This document shows, piece by piece, positions 1-5,650 of a DNA stretch of 5,650 nt (within the stretch, counting starts at the first letter, position 1; every line of letters begins with the position of its first letter). The position numbers were made by a program, and so were the translations under genes. The stretch is from Hyphomicrobiales bacterium (GTDB lineage: Bacteria > Pseudomonadota > Alphaproteobacteria > Rhizobiales > Beijerinckiaceae): contig JAIXZF010000051.1 in the NCBI GenBank assembly GCA_027489835.1, forward strand, positions 1-5,650. Reading direction: 5' to 3'. The notes below the pieces were generated by a model. It had not been told where the DNA came from. It searched no databases and worked only from the letters and a program-made list of their open reading frames with translations.

Positions 1-212
1 GTTTCGACGCTGAGCACCTCGAGCGCGGCGCCGACCTTGGCGAAGAAAGCGAGCGCGGCCTCGACGCCGCGATGCTCGCCTGCCCAGGGCACGAGATCGG
101 GCGGGCCGTTCCAGCGCAGTACGATTCCGGGCGAGAGCAGGGCGCGGAAGGCATCGAGATCGCCGCCCTTCAGCGCCCCGTACCAGCGCGCGAGGAGCGC
201 TTCGCCGCTCAC
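1..212 (-). CDS. SnoaL/NTF2-like domain protein, 3' end cut by window
   Basis: Seventy codons are visible, starting GTG at 212 and open to the left edge. The start overlaps the livF stop as GTGA (212-209), a common arrangement for translational coupling, although no clear ribosome site precedes it. The peptide begins VSGEALLARWYGALKGGDLD, followed by AFRALLSPGIVLRWNGPPD, a VPWAGEHRG turn, and EAALAFFAKVGAALEVLSVE. This order (a first helix ending near GDLDAF, a strand with W, P-W-AG-x-x-RG, then a helix with FF) is the pattern of SnoaL-like proteins of the NTF2 cone fold. Members include ketosteroid isomerase-like enzymes, polyketide cyclases, limonene-epoxide hydrolases and many uncharacterised proteins. 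The catalytic part is largely outside the window, so no activity is assigned. Codon use resembles its neighbours. Confidence 0.75.
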   Translation of the reverse strand, partial: MSGEALLARWYGALKGGDLDAFRALLSPGIVLRWNGPPDLVPWAGEHRGVEAALAFFAKVGAALEVLSVE

Positions 213-1069
213 GCCAGCCAGCGCTTGCGGCGCTTGTAGCTCTTCACCTCGCGGAAGGACTTCTTGGCGCCCTCTGCGACGCCGAGATAGAATTCCTTGA
301 CGTCCTCGTTCTCGCGCAGGGACTTGGCCTCGCCGTCCATGACGATGCGGCCCGTCTCCATGATGTAGCCGTAGGTCGCGTATTTCAGCGCCATATTGGT
401 GTTCTGCTCGGCTACGAGGAAGGACACGCCCTCATCCCGGTTGAGGCGCATGACGATCTCGAAGATTTCTTCCACGATCTGCGGCGCGAGGCCCATGGAG
501 GGCTCATCGAGCAGGATCATCTTGGGCTTGGACATCATGGCCCGGCCCACGGCGCACATCTGCTGCTCGCCGCCCGAGGTGTAGCCAGCGACCGATGAGC
601 GGCGCTGCCTGAGGCGGGGAAAAATCTCGTAGATCTTCTCGAGGTCGCGCTTGATCGCGGCGTTGCCGTCGCGGCGCGTGAAGGCGCCGGTGAGCAGGTT
701 CTCCTCGATGGTGAGGTGGCCGAAGCAGTGCCGGCCCTCCATCACCTGGATGCAGCCGCGCCGGACCAACTCGTTCGGACTCATGCGGTCGACGCGCTCG
801 CCCTCGAACTCGATCGAGCCCTTGGTGACTTCGCCGCGCTCGGCCTTCAGCAGGTTGGAGATGGCCTTCAGCGTCGTCGTCTTGCCCGCGCCGTTGGCGC
901 CCAGGATGGCGACGATGCCGCCCTTCGGCACGGTGAGCGAAACGCCCTTCAGCACCAGGATCACGTGGTCGTAGATGACCTCGATGTTGTTGACCGACAG
1001 CACGGTCTCTGCGGTGGGCGCAGAAGCGGCGGCGACGGGAGCCGGGGTCGTGGCAAGTGTGACGGACAT
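209..1069 (-). CDS. livF: LivF-type ABC transporter ATP-binding protein with extended ends
   Basis: This is the second cytoplasmic ATPase, partner of LivG. From the ATG at 1069 it has 286 residues, against about 237 for E. coli LivF. Walker A GANGAGKTT is at 57-65, Q-loop region IQVMEGRHCFGHLT at about 107-120, signature TSGGEQQM at 164-171, Walker B MILLDEP at 184-190, and SMGLAP just after. The switch histidine is replaced by EQN (221-223), which is normal for LivF. Two parts are additional: an Ala/Pro/Thr-rich N-terminal stretch (about 5-22) and a basic tail KSFREVKSYKRRKRWLA. The frame stays open upstream to 1198, but that part only translates the palindromic repeat. An ATG at 1096 inside the repeat arm would add nine residues; neither start has a strong ribosome site, so the exact N-terminus is uncertain. 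The stop overlaps the next gene. Confidence 0.93.
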   Translation of the reverse strand: MSVTLATTPAPVAAASAPTAETVLSVNNIEVIYDHVILVLKGVSLTVPKGGIVAILGANGAGKTTTLKAISNLLKAERGEVTKGSIEFEGERVDRMSPNELVRRGCIQVMEGRHCFGHLTIEENLLTGAFTRRDGNAAIKRDLEKIYEIFPRLRQRRSSVAGYTSGGEQQMCAVGRAMMSKPKMILLDEPSMGLAPQIVEEIFEIVMRLNRDEGVSFLVAEQNTNMALKYATYGYIMETGRIVMDGEAKSLRENEDVKEFYLGVAEGAKKSFREVKSYKRRKRWLA

Positions 1070-1088
1070 TGGCGCTCGCTTGAATGAG

Positions 1089-1199
1089 GGTGTCATCCCC
1101 GGCGGCCCGGAGGGCCGGGAAGGGGATCCATCACGCCGAAGCGCCCCTGGATCCCCTTCCCTCCCCCGGATCAAGTCCGGGGTCGCCGGGGATGACACC
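1089..1199. repeat. Nested palindromic intergenic repeat, cloverleaf-like
   Basis: The outer arms GGTGTCATCCCCGGCG (1089-1104) and CGCCGGGGATGACACC (1184-1199) are a perfect 16-bp inverted repeat. Inside are three further stems. GGCCC/GGGCC is at 1104-1108 and 1112-1116 with a 3-nt loop. GGGAAGGGGATCCA/TGGATCCCCTTCCC is at 1117-1130 and 1148-1161, 14 bp with a 17-nt loop. CCCCGGA/TCCGGGG is at 1164-1170 and 1176-1182 with a 5-nt loop. The whole element can fold as an outer stem carrying three hairpins. The GTCATCCCCGG and CCGGATCAAGTCCGG motifs resemble dispersed palindromic repeats of alphaproteobacterial genomes (from memory). It fills most of the 158-bp gap between the binding-protein gene and livF and starts 28 nt after the binding-protein stop. 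No U-run follows on the transcribed strand, so termination is unlikely to be complete. Confidence 0.9.
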
Positions 1200-1227
1200 G
1201 TTGGATGTCAGCCCCAGCGCTGGGACA

Positions 1228-2553
1228 TCACGAGTTGTTCTGGCAGGCTTCGGTGCGGGCGGGCCAGCCGGCGTTCGAGGTTGCGAAGGCCTTGGCGCCT
1301 TCCTCCAGCAGCGGGCGGACCATGTCCTTCTGCGGCTGGATGTCGGACGACTGGCGCTTCCAGGCCTTGCCGTCCCACTCCATGACATAGACGGCCGACT
1401 GGCTGTTGTGGTCGGAGCAGGTGACGCGCACGGGCGAAGCGAAGTTGGGCGCGCCTGCGGCGGCCCACTTGGCCTCGGTCATGTTGAGGGCTTCGAGGCC
1501 CCGGCGCATATCCTCGCCGTTGATGACCTTCTTGCCGGTGATGGCCTGCGCGTTCTTGATGGCCTCGGCGATCAGGATGCCCTGGTAGACGCCGCGGTTG
1601 TAGAGGTTCTCGCCGATCTTCTCCTTGGGAGCGAGCGACTGGCCGCGATCCACGACATGCTTGATGATGTCCTGGATGACGGGGAAGTTCGCGCCGGTCT
1701 GGTGCCAGTTCAGCGCACGGTAGCCCTTGGCGGCGTCGCCCGCGGGGCGTGCATCGTCGTCGCCGCCGGCCCACCACACGCCCACGAGGCGGTTGACGGG
1801 GAAGCCGCCGCGGGCCGCTTCACGGACTGCGGTCGGGTTCATCGCGCCCCAGCCCTGGTTGTAGACCCAGTCGGTGCGGTCGCGGCGGATCGAGAGCCAG
1901 ACCGAGGACTGGTTCTGCATCTCGGCGGGAGCCACGGGGTAGAGCTTCAGGTTGAAGCCGTGCTGCTTGGCCATGTTCTCGAGGATCGGGATCGGCTCCT
2001 TGCCGAACGGCGCGTCAAGATGGAGCAGGCCGATGGTCTTGCCCTTGAGCTTGTCGAAGCCGCCTTCCTGCTGCGCGACATGCTGGATGAAGGCGTTGGC
2101 GCCGTCCCAATAGGTGATCGGCATGTTGAACACCCAAGGGAAGACATCGCCCACGGCGGAGGCCGAGAGGCCATAGCCCATTGAGAAGATCGGAATCTTG
2201 TCGATGTGCGCGCGCGGGATGGCGGCTAGGGTCGCGCCCGTGGACCACGGCACGTAGAGCACCGTGCCCTTGGCCTTGCCCTGCTCGTAGCATTCCACCG
2301 AGCGGCGGGTGTCGTAGGCGGTCTCGCACTCCTCGAAGTTGATCTTCACGCCGCCGATGCCGCCGTCGCGGTTGTTCAGCATGGTGAAGTAGTCGCGCGT
2401 GCCATCGCCCACCGGGATGCCCGAGCCCGAGAAGGCGCCGGTGCGGTAGGTGTTGTGCATGAAGTAGATCGAATCCTGCGCCTGTGCGGCGAAGCCTGAT
2501 CCGAGCGTGGCGGCGGCGAAGGCCGCTCCCATCGCGAGCTTTTTCAACGTCAT
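1228..2553 (-). CDS. Periplasmic substrate-binding protein of Liv/HAAT ABC importer
   Basis: This secreted receptor captures the ligand and delivers it to LivHM. It has 441 residues. Residues 1-25 form a Sec signal peptide: KK at 4-5, a small-residue/hydrophobic core, and a likely cut after AQA (25/26). There is no lipobox Cys at the cut, so a soluble periplasmic form is expected. The mature part matches the type-1 periplasmic binding fold (Peripla_BP_6 style), with an early IYFMHNTYRTGAFSGSGIP, STGATLAAIP at 104-113, and a second lobe from about GKTIGLLHLDAPFGKEP. Mature length of about 416 exceeds the roughly 345 of LivJ/LivK. Cysteines are at 76, 88, 379 and 437; the first pair may form a disulfide like the one known near the N-terminus of LivJ. 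Its position between livM and livF ties it to this importer. The ligand may be an amino acid, amide or aromatic acid and is not readable here. Confidence 0.93.
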   Translation of the reverse strand: MTLKKLAMGAAFAAATLGSGFAAQAQDSIYFMHNTYRTGAFSGSGIPVGDGTRDYFTMLNNRDGGIGGVKINFEECETAYDTRRSVECYEQGKAKGTVLYVPWSTGATLAAIPRAHIDKIPIFSMGYGLSASAVGDVFPWVFNMPITYWDGANAFIQHVAQQEGGFDKLKGKTIGLLHLDAPFGKEPIPILENMAKQHGFNLKLYPVAPAEMQNQSSVWLSIRRDRTDWVYNQGWGAMNPTAVREAARGGFPVNRLVGVWWAGGDDDARPAGDAAKGYRALNWHQTGANFPVIQDIIKHVVDRGQSLAPKEKIGENLYNRGVYQGILIAEAIKNAQAITGKKVINGEDMRRGLEALNMTEAKWAAAGAPNFASPVRVTCSDHNSQSAVYVMEWDGKAWKRQSSDIQPQKDMVRPLLEEGAKAFATSNAGWPARTEACQNNS

Positions 2554-2561
2554 CGTGTCGT

Positions 2562-2567
2562 TCCTCC
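2562..2567 (-). promoter_or_regulatory. Strong Shine-Dalgarno site of the binding-protein gene
   Basis: The minus strand reads CGGAGGAACGACACGATG. GGAGGA, the strongest ribosome site in the window, lies 8 nt before the ATG at 2553. This fits the need for excess binding protein over membrane components and fixes the start just ahead of a good signal peptide. Confidence 0.85.
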
Positions 2568-2590
2568 GATCAATGTTGGTCTTTCAGCAT

Positions 2591-2612
2591 CCGGGCTTGT
2601 TGAGCCGCCCGG
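2591..2612 (-). other. Small hairpin between livM and the binding-protein gene
   Basis: CCGGGC at 2591-2596 and GCCCGG at 2607-2612 form a perfect 6-bp stem with a 10-nt loop. A competing inner stem, GGCT/AGCC, could form at 2594-2597 and 2603-2606. No U-run follows on the transcribed strand (ATGCTGAAAGACC comes next), so it is not a convincing intrinsic terminator. It lies in the 90-bp gap (2554-2643), about 24 nt upstream of the binding protein's ribosome site. It may act in mRNA processing or partial attenuation, or be chance in GC-rich DNA. I see no credible promoter boxes in the rest of this gap. Confidence 0.4.
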
Positions 2613-2643
2613 CAGGCTGATCTCACTTCAGGCTTGGCCGGCC

Positions 2644-3723
2644 CTAATAGGGGAACGGCCAGACCCTGAGCTTCTGCTTCGCGATCTGCCAGAGCCGCGC
2701 GAGGCCGTGCGGTTCGACGATCAGAAGGTAGATGGTCAGCGCGCCGATGATCATCAGCACGATCTTCTCGGCGGTGGCGCCGGTGATGGCGATGCCGATG
2801 GCGGGGGCGCCGAATTTCAGGATGGTGGGCAGGGCGACGATGAAGGCCGTTCCGAAGAAGGAGCCGATCATCGAGCCCGTGCCGCCAATGATGACGGCGA
2901 AGAGGATGAGGAAGGACAGCCTGATCGCGAACTCGGTGCCCGCCTCGGCGCCGCCGAGGTAAAGGAACACGAACATCGCGCCGGAGACGCCGCAGTAGAA
3001 GGACGAGACCGCGAAGGCCATCAGCTTGGCGTTGAGCAGCTTGATGCCCATCAGCTCGGCCGCGATGTCCATGTCGCGCACCGCCATCCAGGAGCGGCCG
3101 ATGCGGCCATGCACGAGGTTGGAGGCGAGCCACGTCATCACCACGACGAAGCACAGGCAGATGAGATACTTGACCTCGAGCTCCGCCGTGGGACCGGTGA
3201 TCGGAACGCCGAACAGCGTGCGCAGCGGCACCTCGATGGCGCCGGACGGGTTGTAGTTGAACAGCCAGGGGATGCGCACGAAAGCCCATTGCAGGAAGAA
3301 CTGCGCGGCCAGCGTCGCGACGGCGAGGTAGAGCCCCTTGATGCGCAGGGAGGGCAGCCCAAAGAACACGCCCACCGCGGCCGAGAAGAAGCCCGAGACG
3401 AAGATCCAGATCAGGATGTTCACGTCGGGGAAATAGGTGGTCAGCTTGTAGCAGGCATAGGCGCCGACGCCCATGAAGCCGGCGGAGCCGAGGCTGATGA
3501 GGCCGGTATAGCCGGTGAGGATGTTGAGCCCGATCACCGCGACCGAGAGCGCAAGGAAGGGCAGCATGATCGTCTTCAGCGTGAACTCGCTGGTGACGAA
3601 GGGCACGACGAGGAAGGCGATGGCCAGGATGATGGCGATCCCGATCCGGTCCTGCCGGATCGGGAAGATCGCCATGTCGGCGGCATAGTTGGTCTTGAAC
3701 TGGCCGGTTTCGCGATAGAACAC
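2644..3723 (-). CDS. livM: LivM-type ABC transporter permease
   Basis: This is the second inner-membrane permease and pairs with LivH. It has 359 residues, starts with GTG, and stops with TAG. A hydrophilic N-terminus (residues 1-26) is followed by hydrophobic segments from about 27. The LivM hallmark GLNILTGYTGLISLGSAGF is at 65-83, SLRIKGLYLAVATLA is at 125-139, and the coupling loop GRIGRSWMAVRDMDIAAELM is at 206-225. A glycine-rich stretch IIGGTGSMIGSFFGTAF follows at 278-294, and the tail ends WPFPY. Length is moderately above the roughly 290-330 residues of many LivM core proteins; E. coli LivM is larger (about 425). It lies 12 bp after livH. Downstream a 90-bp gap separates it from the binding-protein gene. 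Family call is firm; substrate is unresolved. Confidence 0.95.
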   Translation of the reverse strand: MFYRETGQFKTNYAADMAIFPIRQDRIGIAIILAIAFLVVPFVTSEFTLKTIMLPFLALSVAVIGLNILTGYTGLISLGSAGFMGVGAYACYKLTTYFPDVNILIWIFVSGFFSAAVGVFFGLPSLRIKGLYLAVATLAAQFFLQWAFVRIPWLFNYNPSGAIEVPLRTLFGVPITGPTAELEVKYLICLCFVVVMTWLASNLVHGRIGRSWMAVRDMDIAAELMGIKLLNAKLMAFAVSSFYCGVSGAMFVFLYLGGAEAGTEFAIRLSFLILFAVIIGGTGSMIGSFFGTAFIVALPTILKFGAPAIGIAITGATAEKIVLMIIGALTIYLLIVEPHGLARLWQIAKQKLRVWPFPY

Positions 3724-3729
3724 GGGCGT

Positions 3730-3733
3730 CTCC
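3730..3733 (-). promoter_or_regulatory. Shine-Dalgarno site supporting the livM GTG start
   Basis: The minus strand after the livH TGA reads CCGGAGACGCCC followed by GTG. GGAG lies 6 nt before that GTG. This favours the GTG at 3723 over the in-frame ATG 16 codons further on, which would drop the N-terminal YRETGQFKTNYAAD stretch. Confidence 0.65.
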
Positions 3734-3735
3734 GG

Positions 3736-4857
3736 TCAGATGCGTTCGATGATCTTCTCGCCGAACAGGCCCTGGGGCCGGAACAGCAGGAAGCCGAGGG
3801 CGATGACGTAGGCGAGCCAGGTCTCGATGCCGCCGCCGAGCAGCGGGCCCCAGTAGCCCTCGCCCATTTTCTCGCCGATGCCGATGATCAGGCCGCCGAC
3901 GATGGCGCCGGGCACGGAGGTGAAGCCGCCGAGGATGAGCACGGGCAGGGCCTTGAGCGCGATGATCTCGAGGGCGAAGGACACGTCCGAGCGCGCGCCC
4001 CACATGATGCCGGTGACGAGCGCCACGACGCCGGCGGTGAACCAGACGATGACCCAGATCTGGTTGAGCGAGATGCCGACCGAGAGCGCCGCCTTGTGGC
4101 TGTCCGCCACGGCGCGCAGCGCGCGGCCGATGCGGGTGTACTGGAAGAAGAAGGCAAGGCCCGCGATCATCAGCGAGGCGATGACGGCGGCGGCCACGTC
4201 GAGATGCTGGATGTTGACCCGCCCGCCGAGGATGTTGAACTGCGTCGAGCCCGTGGGCAGGCCGAGCTGCGCCGTGATCATCACCTTCGGGTTGCCGCCG
4301 AAGATGTATTCGCCGAAGCCGATGAGGAAGTAGGTCAGACCCACCGTCGCCATCAGCATGATGATCTCGTTCTGGTTGACGAGCGGGCGCAGAACGATGC
4401 GCTCCACCAGCCAGGCCAGCACGAACATGGTGGCGATGGCGATGATGAGCGCGAGGATGGCGACGACGGTGCCGGGCGGCAGGCCGAGGCGCTGCGTCAT
4501 GATCTCGTAGGAGCCGACCAGCGTCAGCGCCGAGAACACCACCATGATGCCCTGCGCGAAGTTGAACACCCCGGACGCCTTGAAGATCAGCACGAAGCCG
4601 AGCGCGATCAGCGCGTAGAGCACGCCGGCGACGAGGCCCTCCCAGATGGTCTGGGCGAAGAGGTCCGGTAGCTCCCACATGTCGATGAAGGGCGCGGCCA
4701 GCACCTTGTGGCCGACCGACCCCTTCGGCATGGCGCCGGACTGCACGAGCAACACGATGGCCAGCGCGATGGCCCCGAAGGCGCCGAGAACCTTCAGAAG
4801 GCCCATCATGGCCGGGGAGAGCAGGGGCTTGGCGGGAGCGGCCTGAGCGAGCGACAT
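3736..4857 (-). CDS. livH: LivH-type ABC transporter permease with N-terminal extension
   Basis: This is an inner-membrane permease, one half of the transport channel. It has 373 residues against about 300 for E. coli LivH. The conserved core begins near residue 66 (LFAQTIWEGLVAGVLYALIA) and continues through the family stretch ASGVFNFAQG at 94-103, several hydrophobic segments, and the cytoplasmic coupling loop TRIGRALRAVADSHKAALSV at 241-260, which contacts an ATPase subunit. The protein ends with LLFRPQGLFGEK, a typical LivH tail. Residues 1-65 are additional: an Ala/Pro-rich start, one strongly hydrophobic segment at about 17-40, then a short linker. The start is backed by a good ribosome site. 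It lies 10 bp after livG and 12 bp before livM, inside one operon. Permease identity is secure; the role of the extension is unknown. Confidence 0.95.
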   Translation of the reverse strand: MSLAQAAPAKPLLSPAMMGLLKVLGAFGAIALAIVLLVQSGAMPKGSVGHKVLAAPFIDMWELPDLFAQTIWEGLVAGVLYALIALGFVLIFKASGVFNFAQGIMVVFSALTLVGSYEIMTQRLGLPPGTVVAILALIIAIATMFVLAWLVERIVLRPLVNQNEIIMLMATVGLTYFLIGFGEYIFGGNPKVMITAQLGLPTGSTQFNILGGRVNIQHLDVAAAVIASLMIAGLAFFFQYTRIGRALRAVADSHKAALSVGISLNQIWVIVWFTAGVVALVTGIMWGARSDVSFALEIIALKALPVLILGGFTSVPGAIVGGLIIGIGEKMGEGYWGPLLGGGIETWLAYVIALGFLLFRPQGLFGEKIIERI

Positions 4858-4864
4858 CAGATCA

Positions 4865-4869
4865 TCCTC
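4865..4869 (-). promoter_or_regulatory. Shine-Dalgarno site for livH, overlapping livG stop
   Basis: On the minus strand the livG stop reads TGAGGATGATCTGATG. GAGGA starts inside the TGA and lies 7 nt before the livH ATG. The overlap of stop and ribosome site suggests translational coupling between the ATPase and the permease, and supports the ATG at 4857 as the start. Confidence 0.75.
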
Positions 4870-5650
4870 AATGTGCCACGCCGAGATAGGCGTCGATGAC
4901 CTTCTGGTCCTTCTTCACCATCTCGGGCACGTCGTCGGCGATCTTGCGGCCGTATTCGAGCACGACGACACGGTCCGACAGGTCCATGACCACGCCCATG
5001 TCATGCTCGATCAGCGCAATCGTGGTGCCGAAGGACTGGTTCACGTCGAGGATGAAGCGGCACATGTCCTCCTTCTCCTCGAGGTTCATGCCGGCCATCG
5101 GCTCGTCGAGCAGCAGCAGCTCGGGCTCCATGGCGAGAGCCCGGCCCAGTTCCACGCGCTTCTGCAGGCCATAGGGCAGCTTGCCGACGGGCACCTTGCG
5201 GATGGCCTGAATCTCGAGAAAGTCGATGATGTCCTCGACCTTGCGGCGGTGCTCAATCTCCTCGGCCATGGCCGGGCCATGGCGCAGGAGCTGCCAGAAC
5301 AGGCCGCGATGCATCTTGAGCGTGCGGCCGGTCATAATGTTGTCGAGCGTCGACATGCCCTTGAACAAGGCGACGTTCTGGAAGGTGCGGGCGATGCCCG
5401 AAGACGCCGCCTCGTGCGGACGCACCTTCTGGCGCTTCACACCCTTGTAGGTGATGTGGCCTTCCTGTGGGAAATAGAAGCCGTTGATGCAGTTGAGCAT
5501 CGAGGTCTTGCCGGCGCCATTCGGGCCGATAATGGCGCGGACCTCGCCCTTCCGGATGTCGAAGGACACGTCCGAGATCGCCTTCACGCCGCCGAAGCGC
5601 AGCGAGACGTTCTCGACCGAGAGCAGGACCTCGCCCTTGGCGAGGCCCGA
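4868..5650 (-). CDS. livG: LivG-type ABC transporter ATP-binding protein, 5' end cut by window
   Basis: This is one of the two cytoplasmic ATPases that drive the importer. Counting from the first full codon at the window edge, 260 residues are visible: an N-terminal strand (LLSVENVSLRFGGVKAI), Walker A GPNGAGKT at 42-49, Q-loop Gln 91 (RTFQN), a signature region LPYGLQKRVELGRAL at about 158-172, Walker B LLLLDEP ending at 184, and switch histidine 216 in IEHDMG. The signature is the degenerate YGxQ form seen in LivG rather than LSGGQ. E. coli LivG is about 255 residues, so nearly the whole protein is here. The frame stays open to base 5650, and the GTG at 5587 lies inside the conserved first strand, so the true start is outside. 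The TGA stop is 10 bp before livH. Family assignment is firm; the transported substrate is not known. Confidence 0.95.
   Translation of the reverse strand, partial: SGLAKGEVLLSVENVSLRFGGVKAISDVSFDIRKGEVRAIIGPNGAGKTSMLNCINGFYFPQEGHITYKGVKRQKVRPHEAASSGIARTFQNVALFKGMSTLDNIMTGRTLKMHRGLFWQLLRHGPAMAEEIEHRRKVEDIIDFLEIQAIRKVPVGKLPYGLQKRVELGRALAMEPELLLLDEPMAGMNLEEKEDMCRFILDVNQSFGTTIALIEHDMGVVMDLSDRVVVLEYGRKIADDVPEMVKKDQKVIDAYLGVAH

Noticed and set aside
1070..1198. LivF starting at the GTG at 1198
   Set aside because: The added 43 residues are mostly a translation of the palindromic repeat and do not look like protein sequence of this family.
1089..1199. CRISPR repeat, insertion sequence or tRNA-like gene
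   Set aside because: There is only one unit with no spacers, no transposase and no tRNA consensus elements. A palindromic intergenic repeat explains it better.
1084..2184. A 366-codon plus-strand open frame antisense to the binding-protein gene
   Set aside because: It begins within the palindromic repeat and shadows a clear secreted binding protein. No motif or ribosome site supports it.
2591..2612. Intrinsic terminator after livM
   Set aside because: The stem is only 6 bp, has a competing fold, and no U-run follows. The binding protein downstream belongs to the same importer.
2707..4671. A 654-codon plus-strand open frame antisense to livH and livM
   Set aside because: It is rich in Asp, Glu, His, Gly and Arg with no domain pattern, and spans two well-defined permease genes on the other strand. 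It is the usual by-product of GC-biased third positions.
2570..4678. A 702-codon minus-strand open frame across livH and livM in a different frame
   Set aside because: Its Arg/His/Pro/Ala-rich product has no membrane segments or motifs, while the two permease frames it overlaps are unmistakable.
4868..5587. LivG starting at the GTG at 5587
   Set aside because: The frame continues upstream as LLSVENVSLRFGG, the conserved first strand and A-loop region of this ATPase family. Starting at 5587 would remove it.

Overview
The window holds one side of an HAAT/Liv-type ABC importer operon, the branched-chain amino acid transporter family. All genes lie on the minus strand, so transcription runs from base 5650 toward base 1. 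The high GC content, GC-biased third positions, GTG starts and a GTCATCCCCGG...CCGGGGATGAC palindromic repeat suggest an alphaproteobacterium, probably of the Hyphomicrobiales (Bradyrhizobium, Bosea or Methylobacterium relatives). This placement is inferred from style and remembered families, not from a search.

In transcription order the genes are: a LivG-type ATPase whose start lies beyond the right edge (5650-4868); a LivH-type permease with an extra N-terminal membrane segment (4857-3736); a LivM-type permease (3723-2644, GTG start); a secreted type-1 periplasmic binding protein (2553-1228); a LivF-type ATPase with extended ends (1069-209); and the first 70 codons of a SnoaL/NTF2-like protein (212 to the left edge), whose GTG start overlaps the livF stop. 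Gaps are 10 bp (livG-livH), 12 bp (livH-livM), 90 bp (livM to binding protein), 158 bp (binding protein to livF) and a 4-bp overlap at the end. Clear Shine-Dalgarno sequences precede livH, livM and the binding-protein gene.

Together these five proteins make a complete importer. The binding protein captures ligand in the periplasm, LivH and LivM form the channel, and LivG and LivF form the ATPase heterodimer. The ligand cannot be read from the sequence. The binding protein is longer than the classical Leu/Ile/Val proteins, and relatives of this layout in soil alphaproteobacteria handle amino acids, amides or aromatic acids. No operon promoter is visible because the 5' end lies outside the window.

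The main non-coding feature is a 111-bp nested palindrome between the binding-protein gene and livF that can fold into a cloverleaf. A smaller hairpin lies just upstream of the binding-protein gene, so that cistron has potential mRNA structure on both sides. I see no phage, transposase, CRISPR, tRNA or rRNA sequence and no clearly undescribed system. There is no gene-free stretch over 300 bases.
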